Assembly: GCA_021818765.1 (NCBI GenBank)
Contig: JAKATM010000004.1
Coordinates: forward strand, 1 to 34,570
Source of the DNA: Thermoplasmata archaeon
GTDB taxonomy: Archaea > Thermoplasmatota > Thermoplasmata > Thermoplasmatales > Thermoplasmataceae
Reading direction: 5' to 3'
DNA length: 34,570 nt
The notes below the pieces were generated by a model that searched no databases, had not been told where the DNA came from, and was given only the letters and a program-made list of their open reading frames with translations. Below are positions 12,083-21,127 of the stretch, piece after piece; position 1 is the first letter of the stretch; every line of letters begins with the position of its first letter. Position numbers and translations under genes: made by a program.

Positions 12083-12120
12083 GACATCCTCCCCTCCCTG
12101 AAGATCGGGCCTTCTTGCTC
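12083..12120 (-). mobile_element. Solo IS200/IS605-type right-end relic (possible TnpB reRNA/omegaRNA 3' end)
   Basis: Minus strand reads gagcaagaaggcccgatcttcagggaggggaggatgtcag, resembling the common IS200/IS605 terminal signature (TTCAGGG-GGGGAGGATGTCA) with an eroded hairpin arm. No tnpA or tnpB ORF is present beside it. Confidence 0.5.
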
Positions 12121-12190
12121 AAAAGGTTGTATATATTGATCAATACTTGTATATTATTTAGCGTATTTTGCGTGTTCACCTGACTGAAAG

Positions 12191-13564
12191 TTATCCTGGA
12201 ACGCCTTTACGCATAGCCTCGTCAAACTGCTTCTCTGTCAGCTTCCCAGTCTTGAGAGCCAGTTCCTTAATGCTTTTGCCAGTTGTTATTGCTTCCCTGA
12301 CTATTACAGCTACGGTATCATAGCCAAGAATCGGATTCAAGAGGGCCGCGGAACCAAAGCTGCGCGAAAGGTGCTCCTTGCAAACTTCCTCGTTGCCTGT
12401 TATCCCGGAAATTAGTTTTTCACGGAACATTTTCAAACCTGATGCCATTATATCTAGCGACCTGCAAAGCTCAAAGTCAATGTGTGGCATCATTACATTA
12501 AGCTCGAGTTGACCTGCCTGCGCAGAGAAGTTAACTGCCTGCTGTGCACCCAGAGTGGAGTGGCAGATCATATTCATGGCTTCTGCTATTGACGGGTTGA
12601 CCTTGCCGGGCATAATGGAAGATCCCTGCTGCACTGCGGGTATATTTATTTCATGTATTCCCGCTCCCGGTCCGGAATAGAGAAGGCGGATATCGTTTGC
12701 CATCTTAGTAACATCAAGTGCGAGGTTTGCTGTAGCGTTCATCACTCGAGAGAAATCTGTCATTGACTGCATTATTCCCATCAGATTGGAGGATTTCTGG
12801 AAGTTCAGGTTAGTGACTTCCGAGATCTCCTTTATGAAGTTCTCTCTGAAGTTAGGGGATGTGTTGATTCCTGTGCCTACTGCTGTTCCACCAGCATTCA
12901 GCTCCATTATCTTCTCCGTGGCCCATTCCAGTTCTTCTAGATCGTTCTCCATTGCGTAAGAGTATGCGAGGAACTCAAGCCCTAGCGTGACTGGAGCAGC
13001 GTCCTGGAGGTGTGTTCTGCCGGGTTTTACAACATGCCTCAGCTCGTTACCCTTTTCTTTCAGGTTCTTTATGAACACGCCAAGCTCTTTCTGAAGCCTG
13101 ATTGCCTTTTTGGCGGCAGTGACCCTGATCATTGTAGGGTAAATATCGTTTGTAGACTGGCTCATGTTGACATGATCGTTTGGGTGTATTATTTCATATT
13201 TCCCGGGTTTTTCACCAATTTCCAGCAAGGCTGCGTTGGCGATAACCTCATTCGCATTCATGTTGAAAGATGTTCCCGCCCCTGCCTGGTAAACATCTAT
13301 CATGAACTGGTCATGGTATTTGCCGCCAATTATGACATCACATGCCTTTACAATGGCATTCTTCTTATTCTCATCAAGCTTCTTGCCCTGGAAGTTAGCG
13401 ATGGCTGCAGATCTCTTGATCTGTGCCATTGATGCAATATGATCAGAATCTGCTTTCAATCCAGAAATCTGGAAATTTTCCATTGCGCGCCTTGTGTTGA
13501 TTCCATAAAGAACATTGTCTGGTATCTCGATTTCGCCAAGAACATCCTTTTCCTTTCGCGACAT
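12191..13564 (-). CDS. Aspartate ammonia-lyase / fumarase family lyase
   Basis: 457 aa; NPNDHVNMSQSTND-like motif (HPNDHVNMSQSTNDIYPT), AGGTAVGTGINT, GSSIMPGKVNPSIAEAMNM. Aspartase versus class II fumarase not decidable here with certainty. Confidence 0.85.
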   Translation of the reverse strand: MSRKEKDVLGEIEIPDNVLYGINTRRAMENFQISGLKADSDHIASMAQIKRSAAIANFQGKKLDENKKNAIVKACDVIIGGKYHDQFMIDVYQAGAGTSFNMNANEVIANAALLEIGEKPGKYEIIHPNDHVNMSQSTNDIYPTMIRVTAAKKAIRLQKELGVFIKNLKEKGNELRHVVKPGRTHLQDAAPVTLGLEFLAYSYAMENDLEELEWATEKIMELNAGGTAVGTGINTSPNFRENFIKEISEVTNLNFQKSSNLMGIMQSMTDFSRVMNATANLALDVTKMANDIRLLYSGPGAGIHEINIPAVQQGSSIMPGKVNPSIAEAMNMICHSTLGAQQAVNFSAQAGQLELNVMMPHIDFELCRSLDIMASGLKMFREKLISGITGNEEVCKEHLSRSFGSAALLNPILGYDTVAVIVREAITTGKSIKELALKTGKLTEKQFDEAMRKGVPG

Positions 13565-13734
13565 GGATATAATATTGCATCAGAATATATATGGCTTGAC
13601 TTAGTAATCAGGCTCTCGATAGTGCATTGATAGTGACTATTAGCACGATTGTGATATAATTATATCATTTGAGATAATACACTTAAAATTGGAAAACGAA
13701 ATAAGTTGTTAATCGCAAAAAGAATGGTGATCAA

Positions 13735-14424
13735 ATGTCAAATGTTAAGCAGATAGTTATGCCAGGCGATCCTGTTGAGGTTCCGAACCTCAAGCCAAGG
13801 AATGGCGTTTACAAGTGCGGGGATAATATGTATTGTTCCCAGTTTTTCGGAATTCTCCAGGAAAGCGAACAGTTTGTAGACGTTGTTCCGTTTACAGGAA
13901 AATACGTGCCGCGCAGAAACGACAAGGTTATAGGTAAAGTTATAGAGATTGGGCCATCGATGTGGATCGTGGACATAAGTTCCACTTATACTACTCTTCT
14001 CCATATGAACGATGCTCCCTGGAGGGTTACTTCAGGAGAGCTGAAGAGATACATGAATGTTGGCGACTACGTATATGCCAAGATCCTTTCCATTAACGAA
14101 ATAAAGGAGAGCTGGATTACGATGAAAGATGTTGGCTTGAAAAAACTAGAGGGTGGAACCCTAGTAAGCCTGCCAGCTCCAAAGGTACCAAGAATAATTG
14201 GAAAAGGCGGCAGCATGGTTAACATGATAAAAGATGCAACTCATACCAGGATAATGGTCGGCCAGAACGGTGTAATATGGCTCGATGGCGCCCCTGAGAA
14301 CGTCATAGTTGCAATAGGGGCTATTAGAAAGGTAGAGGAAGAGGCCCACACTGTTGGCCTCACGGATAGAGTGAAAAAGTATTTGGATGATAAAAAGGGT
14401 GAGATAGTTGGGAACAGCGAGTGA
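13735..14424 (+). CDS. rrp4: Exosome complex RNA-binding protein Rrp4
   Basis: 229 aa; S1 and KH-like regions (VIGKVIEIGPSMWIVDI; PKVPRIIGKGGSMVNMIKDAT); followed directly by rrp41 and rrp42. Confidence 0.93.
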   Translation: MSNVKQIVMPGDPVEVPNLKPRNGVYKCGDNMYCSQFFGILQESEQFVDVVPFTGKYVPRRNDKVIGKVIEIGPSMWIVDISSTYTTLLHMNDAPWRVTSGELKRYMNVGDYVYAKILSINEIKESWITMKDVGLKKLEGGTLVSLPAPKVPRIIGKGGSMVNMIKDATHTRIMVGQNGVIWLDGAPENVIVAIGAIRKVEEEAHTVGLTDRVKKYLDDKKGEIVGNSE

Positions 14425-15148
14425 CAAGAAACTATTTGATGAAAGCGGCCTGAGACTGGACGGGAGATCTCCCGGAGATCTGAGGCCTATAAGAATTGAG
14501 ACAGACGTGCTAAACAGGGCTGACGGTAGCGCATTCATAGAGTGGGGCGGCAACAAGATACAGGTAGCCGTATACGGACCCAGGGAGGCATACCCGAGGC
14601 ACATGCAGGATATAAACCAAGCTTTCGTTAGGGCAAGGTACAACATGGCTGCATTCTCGGTCGATGAGAGAAAGCGTCCTGGACCTGACAGGAGATCCAT
14701 GGAAATATCCAAGGTAATATCAGAGGCCCTTCAGGCCGCTGTGATGGTAGAACTTTTCCCAAGAGCCCAGATTGATGTTTTCATCGAGGTTCTGCAGGCC
14801 GATGCCGGCACCAGAATTGCGGGACTAACGGCTTCTGCAGTGGCACTCGCCGCAGCTGGAGTGCCGATGAGAGATCTTGTAGTTGGCTGCACTGCGGGCA
14901 AGGTGGATGGAAAGGTAGTCCTTGATCTTTCCAAAGAGGAGGATAATTTTGGACAGGCAGACCTGCCGATAGCAGTTATGCCGAAGTCAGGAAAGGTTGT
15001 ACTGATGCAGATGGATGGCGATCTTTCCGTAGATGAGTTCAGTGAGGCAACTTCAATGATATTCAAAGCGACGGAGAGGATCAACCAGATTCAGCGTGAT
15101 GCACTGAAGAAGAACTATGCAAATACCGCACAGGACTGGGGTGAGTAA
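14408..15148 (+). CDS. rrp41: Exosome complex exonuclease Rrp41
   Basis: 246 aa from TTG; LDGRSPGDLRPIRIE, EWGGNKIQVAVYGPREA, RPGPDRRSMEISKVI; RNase PH fold. Confidence 0.94.
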   Translation: MGTASDKKLFDESGLRLDGRSPGDLRPIRIETDVLNRADGSAFIEWGGNKIQVAVYGPREAYPRHMQDINQAFVRARYNMAAFSVDERKRPGPDRRSMEISKVISEALQAAVMVELFPRAQIDVFIEVLQADAGTRIAGLTASAVALAAAGVPMRDLVVGCTAGKVDGKVVLDLSKEEDNFGQADLPIAVMPKSGKVVLMQMDGDLSVDEFSEATSMIFKATERINQIQRDALKKNYANTAQDWGE

Positions 15149-15150
15149 AA

Positions 15151-15936
15151 ATGCCGAGAGATGAACTGGATGTCATGTCCGAGATCAAGAGGAACTACAT
15201 CCTTCAGAAGATCAAAAAGGACGGAATAAGAGCAGATGGAAGGAAGCTCAACGAAATGAGAAAGGTTACTATCCAGACAAACTTCATTCCGAGAGCTTCG
15301 GGTTCAGCAGTTGTTACGCTTGGCAGAACGAAAGTGGTATGCGGTATCAAGATTGAGGCTGGAGAACCTTTTCCAGATACGCCTAACCAGGGCGTTCTGA
15401 CTACAAACGTGGAACTCCTTCCAATGGCCTTCCCTACCTTTGAGGCTGGCCCTCCAAGTGAAGATTCAATTGAAATTGCAAGGGTCGTTGACAGAGGAAT
15501 CCGTGAATCAAAGATGATAGATCTCCAGAAACTGGTCGTCGAACCGGCAAAGCAGGTATGGATTGTATTCATAGATATAGATGTAATCGACTACGATGGG
15601 AACCTGATCGATGCCTGCACGATAGCCGCAGTTTCCGCTCTGGCAACAGCAGTTGTTCCTGCTTCAACGATTGGCCAGAAAGACTTTCCCCTTCCAATAA
15701 CGTGCAAGCCGGCCTCGGTGACCATGATGAAGATCGATAACGTTGTGGTTGTCGACCCGGATCTCGAAGAGGAGCAGATTGCCAGTGCCAGGCTCACGGT
15801 AACGATGGCTGAAGACGGTCACCTTAAAGCAATGCAAAAAGGTGAGCCGGGTTTCTTCACACTGGAAGAGATCCAAAAAGCTATAAAAACATCAAGTGAT
15901 GTCGGAAGTCAGATCAGGAGTAACTATCCGAAGTGA
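15151..15936 (+). CDS. rrp42: Exosome complex protein Rrp42
   Basis: 261 aa; [67 protein letters not shown]. Confidence 0.94.
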   Translation: MPRDELDVMSEIKRNYILQKIKKDGIRADGRKLNEMRKVTIQTNFIPRASGSAVVTLGRTKVVCGIKIEAGEPFPDTPNQGVLTTNVELLPMAFPTFEAGPPSEDSIEIARVVDRGIRESKMIDLQKLVVEPAKQVWIVFIDIDVIDYDGNLIDACTIAAVSALATAVVPASTIGQKDFPLPITCKPASVTMMKIDNVVVVDPDLEEEQIASARLTVTMAEDGHLKAMQKGEPGFFTLEEIQKAIKTSSDVGSQIRSNYPK

Positions 15937-15940
15937 TTAT

Positions 15941-16198
15941 ATGGCAAAAAGAACGGTAAAAGTTGGAGCCGCCGGAAGGTTTGGGCCCAGATATGGCGTT
16001 ACGGTCAGGAAGGAGTGGAACGAGGTCTACAAACAGAAAATATCCTTCTATTCATGCCCGTCATGTAAACAGAGGAAGGTAAAGCGCGTCGCCAGCGGCA
16101 TATGGGAGTGCAGGCACTGCCATTACAAGTTTGCGGGAGGATCGTATACGCCTGAGTTTTCAAGGGCTGTTCTGGAGCAAGTGAGGGAAAGTGTATAA
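15941..16198 (+). CDS. rpl37ae: Ribosomal protein L37Ae (eL43)
   Basis: ORF 15896-16198 trimmed to ATG 15941 ([24 protein letters not shown]); zinc ribbon [22 protein letters not shown]. Confidence 0.93.
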   Translation: MAKRTVKVGAAGRFGPRYGVTVRKEWNEVYKQKISFYSCPSCKQRKVKRVASGIWECRHCHYKFAGGSYTPEFSRAVLEQVRESV

Positions 16199-16322
16199 GT
16201 GCATAAGATGTGGTAAGCCCCTGGAAAAATCAGTTGGCACCGCAGAGATAGAATGTGAGTGTGGATCCAGGGTTTTCCTTAAGGAACGTCCACCAATAGA
16301 AAAAACAATCACAACGAAGTGA
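16191..16322 (+). CDS. rpoP: DNA-directed RNA polymerase subunit P (Rpb12-like)
   Basis: GTG start, 43 aa: [43 protein letters not shown]; CxxC...CxC zinc ribbon; overlaps the rpl37ae stop by 8 nt. Not in the ORF track because it is under 60 aa. Confidence 0.9.
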   Translation: MYKCIRCGKPLEKSVGTAEIECECGSRVFLKERPPIEKTITTK

Positions 16323-16329
16323 ATTATTT

Positions 16330-17490
16330 ATGACTAAATGGCAGGATCTGGAATTCCTGTCATCATCCAATATATGTCAAAGATGTATAGGAAGGACCTT
16401 TGCAAAGGTTGGGCATGGTCTCTCGAACCCTGAGCGTGGCGAGAAAATTGTCTTTGCACTTAATGCGCTGGGTTTTCACCCATCAATTTCTGATGAACAG
16501 GGATGCAGTATTTGCAAAGGCATCTTCCTGAATTTGCGCAGTCTTTGTGCACCTATTGAAGGTGCCCTTGAGGATTACGAATTCAGTTCATTCCTTGTCG
16601 GTTCGGAAAATTCAGCACCAAGCGAGTTGGAGAAGGATCTTGAGTCACGGTTTGGCCAGGGAGAAGGGCTAAAGAAGGAATTCAACCGTGAATTCGGTAA
16701 GCTCCTGTCGAACCGGATACATAAGGAGGCCAGCCAGAAGGACCCAGATGTTATAATAACTGTCAACCTCGAATATCTGAGCTTCAGGTTTTGGTTCAAG
16801 AGCATTTTCATACAGGGTCGATACAGGAAACTGGTCAGGGGAATACCGCAGACAAGATGGATTATTCATGATAGAAGTGATTCCGTTGAGGAGGTTATCG
16901 GACTCCCGGCTAAAAATATGGTCAGGGCAGAAAATTTTTTCCTTCATGCCGCAGGAAGGGAGGACGTGGATGTCCTGATGCTGGGTAAGGGGCGTGAATT
17001 TGTGCTGGAGCTTTCTTCACCTCACTCAAGAAAAATTGACCTGGTTGAACTCGCGAAGCAGGTCAACGGAAGCGGTTCTGTGGAAGTCGACGACCTTCAG
17101 GTTGTGGGAAAGGAACAGGTTGAAAGGGTAAAGAGCACTAGACATGACAAAACTTACTTGGCTCATATCGAATCAGAAAGCGTCATAGATGCTGACAGAT
17201 TCCATAAAGCAGTTTCTGAACTAAGCGGCAAAATTATTTATCAGCGGACTCCATTACGGGTGTCGGGACGCAGGGCAGATCTAATAAGGGAAAGAGTGGT
17301 GAAAAAGGCAACCACACTATCAATCGATGGTTCCCATGCCACTGTCGAAATAACGGCAGAAGCCGGTACCTACATAAAGGAACTGGTTAACGGGGATGAA
17401 GGCCGGACCAACCCAAGTCTTTCGGGCCTGTATGGATCAATCCTGAAGGTAGAAAAACTGGATGTTCTCGCAATAGAGGAGGAAACATAG
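16330..17490 (+). CDS. pus10: tRNA pseudouridine synthase Pus10
   Basis: 386 aa; N-terminal CxxC...CxxC zinc element (CQRCIGRTFAKVGHG...CSICKGIF); GKGREFVLEL, KTYLAHIES, AGTYIKELVNGDEGRTNPSLSGL. Confidence 0.92.
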   Translation: MTKWQDLEFLSSSNICQRCIGRTFAKVGHGLSNPERGEKIVFALNALGFHPSISDEQGCSICKGIFLNLRSLCAPIEGALEDYEFSSFLVGSENSAPSELEKDLESRFGQGEGLKKEFNREFGKLLSNRIHKEASQKDPDVIITVNLEYLSFRFWFKSIFIQGRYRKLVRGIPQTRWIIHDRSDSVEEVIGLPAKNMVRAENFFLHAAGREDVDVLMLGKGREFVLELSSPHSRKIDLVELAKQVNGSGSVEVDDLQVVGKEQVERVKSTRHDKTYLAHIESESVIDADRFHKAVSELSGKIIYQRTPLRVSGRRADLIRERVVKKATTLSIDGSHATVEITAEAGTYIKELVNGDEGRTNPSLSGLYGSILKVEKLDVLAIEEET

Positions 17491-17491
17491 A

Positions 17492-17797
17492 ATGTCAAAA
17501 ATGTCACATGGACCAAGATCGGGGTCAAGGATGAAAATGACCAAGTCAATCAAGGAGAGAGGTTTTCCCAAGGTTAATGACATGGTCAGGACCTTTGAGG
17601 TAGGGGACTACGCAGCAGTACATATCAACCCATCTGTTCATGATGGAATGCCGTTCCACAATTTCCAGGGAAAAACAGGCGTCATAGTCGAAAAGCAGGG
17701 AGAGTGCTATATCCTTGCAATAAGCGTCGGATCAGTTAAGAAGAAGCTGGTTGCGGCTCCCGTACATCTGAAAAAGATAGACGTCGGAAAGAATTAA
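17492..17797 (+). CDS. rpl21e: Ribosomal protein L21e
   Basis: 101 aa; GPRSGSRMKMTKSIKERG, VGDYAAVHINPSVHDGMPFHNFQGKTGVI. Confidence 0.93.
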   Translation: MSKMSHGPRSGSRMKMTKSIKERGFPKVNDMVRTFEVGDYAAVHINPSVHDGMPFHNFQGKTGVIVEKQGECYILAISVGSVKKKLVAAPVHLKKIDVGKN

Positions 17798-17830
17798 ATT
17801 CCCGTTGAATATATATTAAGGGGTGTCACT

Positions 17831-18145
17831 TTGGTTGAATATAAATATCTAACGATATCTGAATCGTTTGCCTTGCTATCAAAGCTAGATTTAACAACGC
17901 CGGTAGAGAAACAGGGCTTGGAGTATCTTGAGAAGTTCCACTCCCTCAAGCCTGCCGAGGTGAAGAAGGCTGTCAAGGATCTTTCAGCGGTTGCCGAGCT
18001 GCCAGACAAGGCAATAGTAAAAATTATTGATCTTTCGCCCAGAAACAGGGAGAGTCTTATGGTTATCCTGACATCTAATTCCATTAATCTGCCCGAGGAA
18101 AAAATTACAGCGATACTCGACGTAGTGAAGGGGATAGTGGAGTGA
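17831..18145 (+). CDS. rpoF: DNA-directed RNA polymerase subunit F (Rpb4-like)
   Basis: 104 aa from TTG; acidic helical protein between L21e and DUF655, the conserved archaeal position for RpoF; SPRNRESLMVIL...LPEEKITAILDVVK. Confidence 0.88.
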   Translation: MVEYKYLTISESFALLSKLDLTTPVEKQGLEYLEKFHSLKPAEVKKAVKDLSAVAELPDKAIVKIIDLSPRNRESLMVILTSNSINLPEEKITAILDVVKGIVE

Positions 18146-18148
18146 GCT

Positions 18149-18706
18149 ATGCCGGGTATGGAGGAATATGCGTATGTACTGGACTACCTTGCTTCAGGTC
18201 GTCCGGATGATAAGTCATATCATAAATCACCAATAGTTCTTTCCATAGGGGAAGAGGAATTCAAGCTCCTTGAACTTGTGCCCAAGAATAATGCTGTTAT
18301 GTCGGTAGGGGAGAAAGTCTATATCGGAAAGAGCCCGGAGCTCAGGACAAAGATACTCTCCGTCAAGCGACGAATATCATACAGGGATCTTACTCATGCT
18401 GCTGAGAATGAGCTTCCTTTCATACTGGAGAGCATCATCAATGACAGGAAGTCATATTTCGTGGATTTTTTTAACAATGCCCAGCCCATCAACGCGCGCA
18501 TGCATTCACTGGAGCTTCTCCCTGGCCTTGGTAACAAAACCATGTGGACAATAGTCGAAGAAAGAAAGAAGAGGCCGTTCGGGTCGTTCGAGGATCTGAC
18601 AGAGAGGGTCAAGACATTGCACAATCCACAGAAGATGATCGCCGCCAGGATTGTGGAAGAACTCAGTGATCGCTCGCAAAAGCACCGCCTGTTTGTCTCG
18701 CAATGA
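18149..18706 (+). CDS. DUF655 family protein (helix-hairpin-helix)
   Basis: 185 aa; MPGMEEYAYVLDYL, RMHSLELLPGLGNKTMWTIVEERKKRPF; between rpoF and ksgA. Confidence 0.92.
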   Translation: MPGMEEYAYVLDYLASGRPDDKSYHKSPIVLSIGEEEFKLLELVPKNNAVMSVGEKVYIGKSPELRTKILSVKRRISYRDLTHAAENELPFILESIINDRKSYFVDFFNNAQPINARMHSLELLPGLGNKTMWTIVEERKKRPFGSFEDLTERVKTLHNPQKMIAARIVEELSDRSQKHRLFVSQ

Positions 18707-19452
18707 GCTATCCTGCAAGAAGGGGATTTACCAAAAAGTACGGACAGGTCTTCCTGCGCAACAGGGAAATAGCCGCGTACGAGGTAGGCCTTCTGACTAA
18801 AACACATGCAAATGTTCTGGAAATTGGACCTGGAGAAGGAGTGCTGACTGAATTTCTTCTTGAGGGCGGATATAAAGTTGAGGCGGTTGAGCCCGATCAT
18901 AGATTGTCAGGTCTTCTCATGGAAAGGTTTGCTTCTTATGTCAAAACCGGAAGGCTTTCTATTCTTCGAGAAAGCATACTTGACATGAAAGCCTCAAGCT
19001 GCGACAGCATAATCGGAAATATACCTTACATGATAAGCGCTCCAATAGTTTTCAAGATTTTTGAGTTTGATTTTAAGGAGGCGGTTCTCATGGTGCAAAA
19101 GGAGTTTGCTGCCAAGGTATGCGCAAAACCTGGAAGCAGGGAAGCTGCAAGGATTACCTATTCAATGCAGTTGAGGGCAGACGTTGAATACATGAGAACT
19201 ATTCCAAGAGTTTTCTTCGATCCTGTTCCTGCAGTAGACTCTGCTATTATACGAATCATTCCGAAAAACTTAGATCCTGAAATTGACCTGAAGAAAGCCG
19301 ATGATCTCCTCAGGGCCATATTTTCTGCCAGGAGGAAAAAGTTGGGCACTGTGCTAAAAGATATAAAAAGTGAATATGTATCGCTCAGAGGAGAAGATCT
19401 TTCTATGGAAATGTTCCTTGATTTATGCAGAAACTATAGAAAAAATGATTAA
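18703..19452 (+). CDS. ksgA: 16S rRNA (adenine(1518/1519)-N6)-dimethyltransferase KsgA/Dim1
   Basis: 249 aa; KKYGQVFLRN, VLEIGPGEGVLTEFLL, SIIGNIPYMISAPIVFKI, VQKEFAAKVCAKPGSREAARITY. Confidence 0.93.
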   Translation: MSYPARRGFTKKYGQVFLRNREIAAYEVGLLTKTHANVLEIGPGEGVLTEFLLEGGYKVEAVEPDHRLSGLLMERFASYVKTGRLSILRESILDMKASSCDSIIGNIPYMISAPIVFKIFEFDFKEAVLMVQKEFAAKVCAKPGSREAARITYSMQLRADVEYMRTIPRVFFDPVPAVDSAIIRIIPKNLDPEIDLKKADDLLRAIFSARRKKLGTVLKDIKSEYVSLRGEDLSMEMFLDLCRNYRKND

Positions 19453-19460
19453 GTTTGGGT

Positions 19461-20285
19461 TTATGAGGATTGCTTGGGTCGCTGAGTACCGTCAGCAACA
19501 CTCTTCAGCCCCATAGTCGTAATTGGTCCTCCCATACTCCCAGCCTGCATTGCCTCAATTGGGATCATCATAAGCGTGCCCTTTCCCTCGAGGCCAATTT
19601 CGTAAAGAATGTTCATCCACCTGAGCTGGAGTGCTATTGGGTTAGTAGTATACTGGTTGGATGCCTCGACCATCTTCTGGGCAGCCTCGACTTCTGCAAG
19701 CGCGAGCGTGACCCTTGATCTCCTCTCCCTCTCTGCACTCGCCTGTCTCGACATGGCTTCCTGCAGGCTCTGCGGTACCTGGACATCCCTTATCTCAACA
19801 GATGAAACCTTGACTCCCCAGTGCTCAGTCTTCTCGTCAATAATTTCCCTTGCTGCGCCGCCTATCTTTTCCCTTTCTGACAGCACCTCATCAAAAGTGT
19901 ATGTACCGACAACTTCCCTGATTGTAGTCTGAGCCGATAGATTCGTGCCCGTGATGTAGTTTTCAATGTTCAGGACAGCCTTCTTTGGGTCAACAATCTG
20001 GAAATACATGATTGCATCGATGTTTACCGGGACGTTATCCTGAGTGAAGGATGCTTCCGTCTTGAAAGCAACTGCCTGAATCCTTGTAGAAATCTTCTGA
20101 ATCCTGCTTATAATAGGCATCACAAAAATTATACCGGGACCCTTCACGCCCGCGAACCTACCTAGAGTAAGTACGATTGCCCTCTCCCACTCCTTCAATA
20201 TGTGAAGCCCTGAAAGGAATATTATTATAACAATCAATATCAAAAAACCTATTAATGCTTCTTCAGCAAGTCCTACAGATGACAT
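19461..20285 (-). CDS. SPFH/slipin (stomatin-like) membrane protein
   Basis: 274 aa; single N-terminal TM, EWERAIVLTLGRFAGVKGPGIIFVMPII, GVKVSSVEIRDVQVPQSLQEAMSRQASAERERR. Confidence 0.92.
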   Translation of the reverse strand: MSSVGLAEEALIGFLILIVIIIFLSGLHILKEWERAIVLTLGRFAGVKGPGIIFVMPIISRIQKISTRIQAVAFKTEASFTQDNVPVNIDAIMYFQIVDPKKAVLNIENYITGTNLSAQTTIREVVGTYTFDEVLSEREKIGGAAREIIDEKTEHWGVKVSSVEIRDVQVPQSLQEAMSRQASAERERRSRVTLALAEVEAAQKMVEASNQYTTNPIALQLRWMNILYEIGLEGKGTLMMIPIEAMQAGSMGGPITTMGLKSVADGTQRPKQSS

Positions 20286-20486
20286 GGTACGACATTGAAG
20301 TACGAGTATAATAAGTTTGCATTATTATTCAAATGCTAGTTTTTACAAGTGAGGACTGTCGGATATTGCCTGGACAATGACTGGTGTTTAAAGTTTGCAT
20401 TCGCAGAATGATAATCAATCTGGGCAACAGGACCGAAGCGATCATGTGAGTAACAAGTTTAATCTTTTTTTTCTACCTCTGAAGCA

Positions 20487-21085
20487 TTGACCTTCTTGTT
20501 TGAATATCTTCTTAATCCTAGAACTGTCGCAGTTGGGGAGCTTATCCTAACTTTAGAATTTTTGGAAACGCAGTGCTTCACAATCTCATCAGGTCGGGAC
20601 CCTCGGCCACATATTTCCGGTTAATCCTTCCTAAAACGAAATAATGGGACTGAACTGCTATCGCTCCCTGGATCATCTAAAAAAAAGCTGGATCTGGTTG
20701 TAATAGCTATACCCTCCAAAGCCGGACTTGCAGTTCTGGATCAGTGTGTCAGGAATTATTCCAAGGTTGTTGTCATTATCGCTGGTGGCTTTTCTGAAAC
20801 TGGTGATCAGGATAGGATGCTGGAGGATACGATTAAACCCGAGAAAGCAGAGTCCCAGACAAGAGTGACTGTCCCAAATACTTCTAGCCTTCTGTTTCCT
20901 CATTCCGAATTGAGAAACCTTGAAAGATCTCTTTCACAATAAGCAGGATGATAATTGAGGGTGACAGTGACATATTGTCGACAGACCTGGATCCTTTAAT
21001 TTTTTCGAAGGACGATGCAGTTGTCGTCGATGCAAAAATATCGATCGTTGCTAAAGGGGCAGATGCGCCCGGGAAACGGGTATAG
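20487..21085 (+). pseudogene. ADP-forming acyl-CoA (acetyl-CoA) synthetase remnant with internal deletion
   Basis: Hand-read fragments in order: LTFLFEYLLNPRTVAVG / RIFGNAVLHNLIRSG / HIFPVNPS*NEIMGLNCYRSLDHL / KKLDLVVIAIPSKAGLAVLDQCVRNYSKVVVIIAGGFSETG, which is the N-terminal CoA-binding domain; then SRMIIEGDSDILSTDLDPLIFSKDDAVVVDAKISIVAKGADAPGKRV*, which is the extreme C-terminus of the ATP-grasp domain. Frameshifts and stops lie between, and about two thirds of the expected gene is missing. Confidence 0.82.
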
Positions 21086-21127
21086 CTGCTGCAACATAAT
21101 AATAAGCATAAAGTAATTAACCGGCAA

